Positions 4,338-6,968 of a stretch of 6,968 nt of DNA are shown in pieces (position 1 is the stretch's first letter; each line of letters begins with the position of its first letter). The notes beneath the pieces are model-generated. The model made no database searches. It saw only the letters and a list, made by a program, of their open reading frames with translations, and was not told the DNA's origin. The stretch is from NCBI GenBank assembly GCA_002351705.1, contig DEHC01000019.1:8415-15382 (forward strand), written 5' to 3'. The translations under genes and the position numbers were made by a program. Source of the DNA: Gammaproteobacteria bacterium UBA2810 (GTDB taxonomy: Bacteria > Pseudomonadota > Gammaproteobacteria > Enterobacterales > Succinivibrionaceae).

Positions 4338-6611
4338 ATGCTTACATCGGTTGCCGGTTTCCCCCGCATCGGGGACAGAAGGGAGCTCAAGTTCGCGAGC
4401 GAGGGCTATCTTTCAGGAAAAATCTCTAAGGATGAGCTCAGGAAGGCCGCTGCCGCAATCAGGGCACAGAACTGGAAGTTCCTGAAGGATTCCGGAATCA
4501 GCCTCATTCCCTCCAATGACTTCTCCTTCTACTCAAGGGTTGCAGACGCCGCGGCCGCGCTCGGCTTCATCCCTGAGCGCTTCAGGGAGGACGGCCTCAC
4601 GGGCGAGGATCTGCAGTTCGCCCTGGGCCGCGGCTTCAGCGGGAAGAACGGCCCCGCCGAGCCCCTTTCCATGAAGAAGTGGTTTGACACCAACCTTCAC
4701 TACCTCGTTCCTGAGTTTGATGACACCTCCGTCATCACCTCAGACTGCACCAAGGCCGCGGGCGAGTTCAACGAGGCGCGCGATCTCGGCATCAATACCT
4801 TTCCGACCCTCATCGGACCCTTTACTCTCCTGAAGCTCACCGAGTTCACCGGAAAGCGCGGCATTGAGGACGTGGCGGATGAGACCGCTGAGGCATATGC
4901 CTCAATCCTCGCGCGCCTTGCCGGACACTTTGCCGAGTACGTCGCCTTCGAGGAGCCCTCGCTCGTGCGTGACCTCACCGAAGAGGACAGGGCGCTCTTC
5001 GAGAGGCTCTACAACATTGTCCTTAAGAGAAAAGGGAGCGCGAAGGTCATCCTGCAGACCTATTTCGGCGATGTAAGGGACGCCTGGAGTGAGATCTGCC
5101 GCCTCCCGTTCGACGCTGTGGGGCTCGATTTTGTGAAGGGAAAGAAGACCCTTGAGCTCGTGGAGAAGAATGGCTTCCCCAGGGACAGGCTTCTTATCGC
5201 TGGCGTGGTTGACGGACGGAACATCTGGCGCACCCGCTACGATGACGCGGCCGCCATCCTCGGAAAGCTCTCGGAGCTCGGGCTGAGTGCTGCAGCCTCT
5301 GCCTCCTGCTCGCTCGTCCATGTGCCTGTTACCGTGAAGTCAGAGACAAAGCTTTCAGAGGATGTCCTCAGGTGGTTCTCCTTCGCGAGGGAGAAGGTTC
5401 AGGAGATCGCGGAGATTGCCGCTGTCGCGTCAGGCGCTGAAGGGTCTGACAAAGCCCTTTCCGCGAACAGGAAGCTCTTTGCCACTGAGCGCGTGAAGAG
5501 AAACGACGCCGTAAGGCAGGCCGTTGCCTCCCTTAAGGAGGAGGACTTCAGAAGAGTGCCCGCCTTTGCCGAGAGGGAGAGAATTCAGAAGGCAAGGTTC
5601 GGACTGCCTCTTCTTCCGACCACCACCATCGGATCGTTTCCGCAGACCGCCGAGGTCAGGGCCCTCAGGAAGAAGCTCAGAACCGGAGAGATCGGGAAGG
5701 CTGAGTACGATGAGAGCATCAAGGCTCTTATAAAGAGGATCATCGGCTTCCAGGAGGAAATCGGCCTTGATGTGCTGGTCCACGGCGAGTACGAGCGCAA
5801 CGACATGGTCGAGTATTTCGGCGAGCGCCTCGACGGCTTCCTCTTCACCGAGAACGGCTGGGTCCTCTCCTACGGCACCAGGTGCGTGAAGCCGCCTGTA
5901 ATCTTCGGCGATGTTTCGAGAAAGAGCCCAATTACCGTTGACACCTCGGTCTATGCCCAGAGCCTCACCAAAAAGCCCGTGAAGGGCATGCTCACCGGAC
6001 CTGTCACCATCTACAACTGGTCATTCCCCAGGAACGACATCCCCGAGAAGGAGGTCATCTACGAGCTCGCGCTTGCCGTCCGCGGCGAGGTGCTTGATCT
6101 TGAGAAGGCCGGCATAAGCATCATCCAGATCGATGAGGCCGCCCTCAAGGAAAAGCTTCCCCTCAGGAAGGAGGACTGGGACAGGGACTACCTGAGCTTC
6201 GCGATCCCGTCATTCCGCCTGGTAACGTCAGGTGTAAGGCCGGAGACCCAGATTCACACCCACATGTGCTACAGCGAGTTCAGCGACATCATTAAGAGCA
6301 TTGATGACATGGACGCCGATGTCATCTCCTTCGAGGCGTCTAGAGGCAAGCTCGAGATCCTCGACTCGCTGAAGGAGAACAATTTCCGCACTGAGGCAGG
6401 CCCCGGAGTCTATGACATCCACTCCCCGCTTGTTCCCTCGGTTGAGGAGATCAAGACCCGCATCCGCCTCATCCTTGAGAAGCTTCCTGCGGAGAAGGTC
6501 TGGATCAACCCTGACTGCGGCCTCAAAACGAGGCACGAGGAGGAGGCATTCCCCTCACTCAGGAACCTTGTTGAGGCTGCAAAGGAGATAAGGGACGAGC
6601 TTAAGAAGTAA
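4338..6611 (+). CDS. metE: Cobalamin-independent methionine synthase MetE
   Basis: MetE transfers the methyl group of 5-methyltetrahydropteroyltri-glutamate to homocysteine, the last step of methionine synthesis, in the cytoplasm. The product has 757 residues (753 in E. coli) and both barrels. The N-terminal half starts with GFPRIGDRRELK (7-18), the folate-contact region. The catalytic half starts near LPTTTIGSFPQT, with homocysteine contacts I431-S433, E484 and D599 and folate contact E605. The zinc site is complete: H642, C644, E666 and C727 (NPDCGLKTR), and the proton donor H695 lies in YDIHSP. All fall on, or one residue from, the E. coli numbers. One deviation is QIDEAAL (597-603), where E. 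coli has QIDEPAL; the acidic residues are kept. The gene has its own promoter candidate and a weak terminator downstream. No metR is adjacent. Confidence 0.98.
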   Translation: MLTSVAGFPRIGDRRELKFASEGYLSGKISKDELRKAAAAIRAQNWKFLKDSGISLIPSNDFSFYSRVADAAAALGFIPERFREDGLTGEDLQFALGRGFSGKNGPAEPLSMKKWFDTNLHYLVPEFDDTSVITSDCTKAAGEFNEARDLGINTFPTLIGPFTLLKLTEFTGKRGIEDVADETAEAYASILARLAGHFAEYVAFEEPSLVRDLTEEDRALFERLYNIVLKRKGSAKVILQTYFGDVRDAWSEICRLPFDAVGLDFVKGKKTLELVEKNGFPRDRLLIAGVVDGRNIWRTRYDDAAAILGKLSELGLSAAASASCSLVHVPVTVKSETKLSEDVLRWFSFAREKVQEIAEIAAVASGAEGSDKALSANRKLFATERVKRNDAVRQAVASLKEEDFRRVPAFAERERIQKARFGLPLLPTTTIGSFPQTAEVRALRKKLRTGEIGKAEYDESIKALIKRIIGFQEEIGLDVLVHGEYERNDMVEYFGERLDGFLFTENGWVLSYGTRCVKPPVIFGDVSRKSPITVDTSVYAQSLTKKPVKGMLTGPVTIYNWSFPRNDIPEKEVIYELALAVRGEVLDLEKAGISIIQIDEAALKEKLPLRKEDWDRDYLSFAIPSFRLVTSGVRPETQIHTHMCYSEFSDIIKSIDDMDADVISFEASRGKLEILDSLKENNFRTEAGPGVYDIHSPLVPSVEEIKTRIRLILEKLPAEKVWINPDCGLKTRHEEEAFPSLRNLVEAAKEIRDELKK

Positions 6612-6638
6612 GCTTAGAAGGCCGGTAATGAGGTAAAG

Positions 6639-6666
6639 GCGCCGCATCTTTAATTCGGCGCTATTT
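6639..6666 (+). terminator. Probable weak terminator after metE
   Basis: GCGCCG (6639-6644) pairs perfectly with CGGCGC (6656-6661) across an 11-nt loop and is followed by TATTT. It starts 27 bp after the metE stop. On the opposite strand the same stem is followed by CTTTACC, so it could also weakly end the converging transcript from the right. The long loop and short T-run make it modest. Confidence 0.5.
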
Positions 6667-6772
6667 GGGTGGCAGCGGCACAGCTGATTCTGCAGCCCTC
6701 GGAGAAAGACCAAAATTGAACATGAGTAAAGGAACACTTAAGAAATATTATTTTTTATGTGCACCTAACTCA

Positions 6773-6968
6773 TTATCTGGAAATTTGCCTATTGTAGTAT
6801 GTTATTGAGCTTACGCCAAAATGGATTTTCCATGCATTCTCTATATTTTCATGGTATGTGGAAATTGATTCCTGCAGCTTTTTTAAGTCTTTTGGCGGAA
6901 TGTCTCCTTTGTTGTCAGCAATTAAGGCAGTGCCATCACTTAAAATCCAAATTTTGGTGCCATTTTTT
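6773..6968 (-). CDS. DUF4160-like protein, C-terminal part (cut by window edge)
   Basis: On the minus strand an open frame enters at the window edge and runs to a TAA at plus 6775-6773, giving 64 C-terminal residues. It begins NGTKIWILSDG, continues with IADNKGDIPPKDLKKL and ends around ENAWKIHFG-VSSITYY. The order of a KxW strand, an (A)xNxGxIPxKDLxKL helix start and then an I..AW..HFG..I.YY ending resembles DUF4160 proteins, which are small (roughly 80-100 residues) and often paired with DUF2442 genes as suspected toxin-antitoxin or accessory modules. The function of the family is not established. The N-terminus, start codon and any partner upstream lie outside the window; no DUF2442-like frame is visible downstream of the stop. 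Its codons are AT-rich (AAA, ATT, TTA, AAT), quite unlike metE and the other genes, which suggests horizontal acquisition. Confidence 0.6.
   Translation of the reverse strand, partial: KNGTKIWILSDGTALIADNKGDIPPKDLKKLQESISTYHENIENAWKIHFGVSSITYYNRQISR

Noticed and set aside
6555..6737. A 60-residue minus-strand frame at the end of metE, checked as a possible DUF2442 partner of the DUF4160-like gene
   Set aside because: The translation lacks any DUF2442 feature, overlaps metE antisense and crosses the terminator hairpin.
6722..6808. A 28-codon plus-strand frame starting ATGAGTAAAGGA
   Set aside because: The nearest purine-rich site is about 15 nt upstream, and the frame runs antisense into the better-supported DUF4160-like gene.

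Overview
The window looks like chromosomal DNA of a gammaproteobacterium. PrmA, isocitrate dehydrogenase and MetE all read as close relatives of the Escherichia coli proteins, with conserved residues at nearly identical numbers. The genes are GC-rich, with heavy use of GAG, CTC and AAG and, unlike E. coli, frequent AGG for arginine. The spacers and the right edge are visibly AT-rich. A Succinivibrionaceae/Aeromonadales-type organism is possible, but I cannot place it firmly from sequence alone.

Layout, left to right. (1) 1-200 (+): the 3' part of an unrecognised gene, whose stop codon runs into the Shine-Dalgarno of (2) an Rrf2-family regulator (220-681, +). (3) prmA, ribosomal protein L11 methyltransferase (759-1658, +). 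(4) A gene-free stretch of about 500 bp (1659-2163). It holds a likely prmA terminator, several alternative hairpins, a candidate promoter, a strong plus-strand terminator (2045-2080) and the icd terminator on the other strand. The promoter and terminator could delimit an undescribed small RNA of about 170 nt. (5) icd, NADP-dependent isocitrate dehydrogenase (2164-3414, -). (6) A divergent spacer (3415-3700) with an ATTATAAT core that could serve both directions. (7) guaD-type guanine deaminase (3701-4168, +). (8) A spacer with a credible metE promoter, a 10-bp palindrome between its -35 and -10, and a second dyad upstream. (9) metE, cobalamin-independent methionine synthase (4338-6611, +). 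(10) A convergent spacer with a weak terminator, then (11) the C-terminal end of an AT-rich minus-strand gene resembling DUF4160 proteins, cut by the window edge (6773-6968).

The genes do not form one pathway. They cover translation-factor modification (PrmA), the TCA cycle (Icd), purine salvage or catabolism (GuaD) and methionine synthesis (MetE), so most of the window is ordinary housekeeping. I see no mobile element, CRISPR array, tRNA or rRNA. The parts most worth a second look are the structured spacer between prmA and icd, the dyads before metE, and the AT-rich DUF4160-like gene at the right edge.
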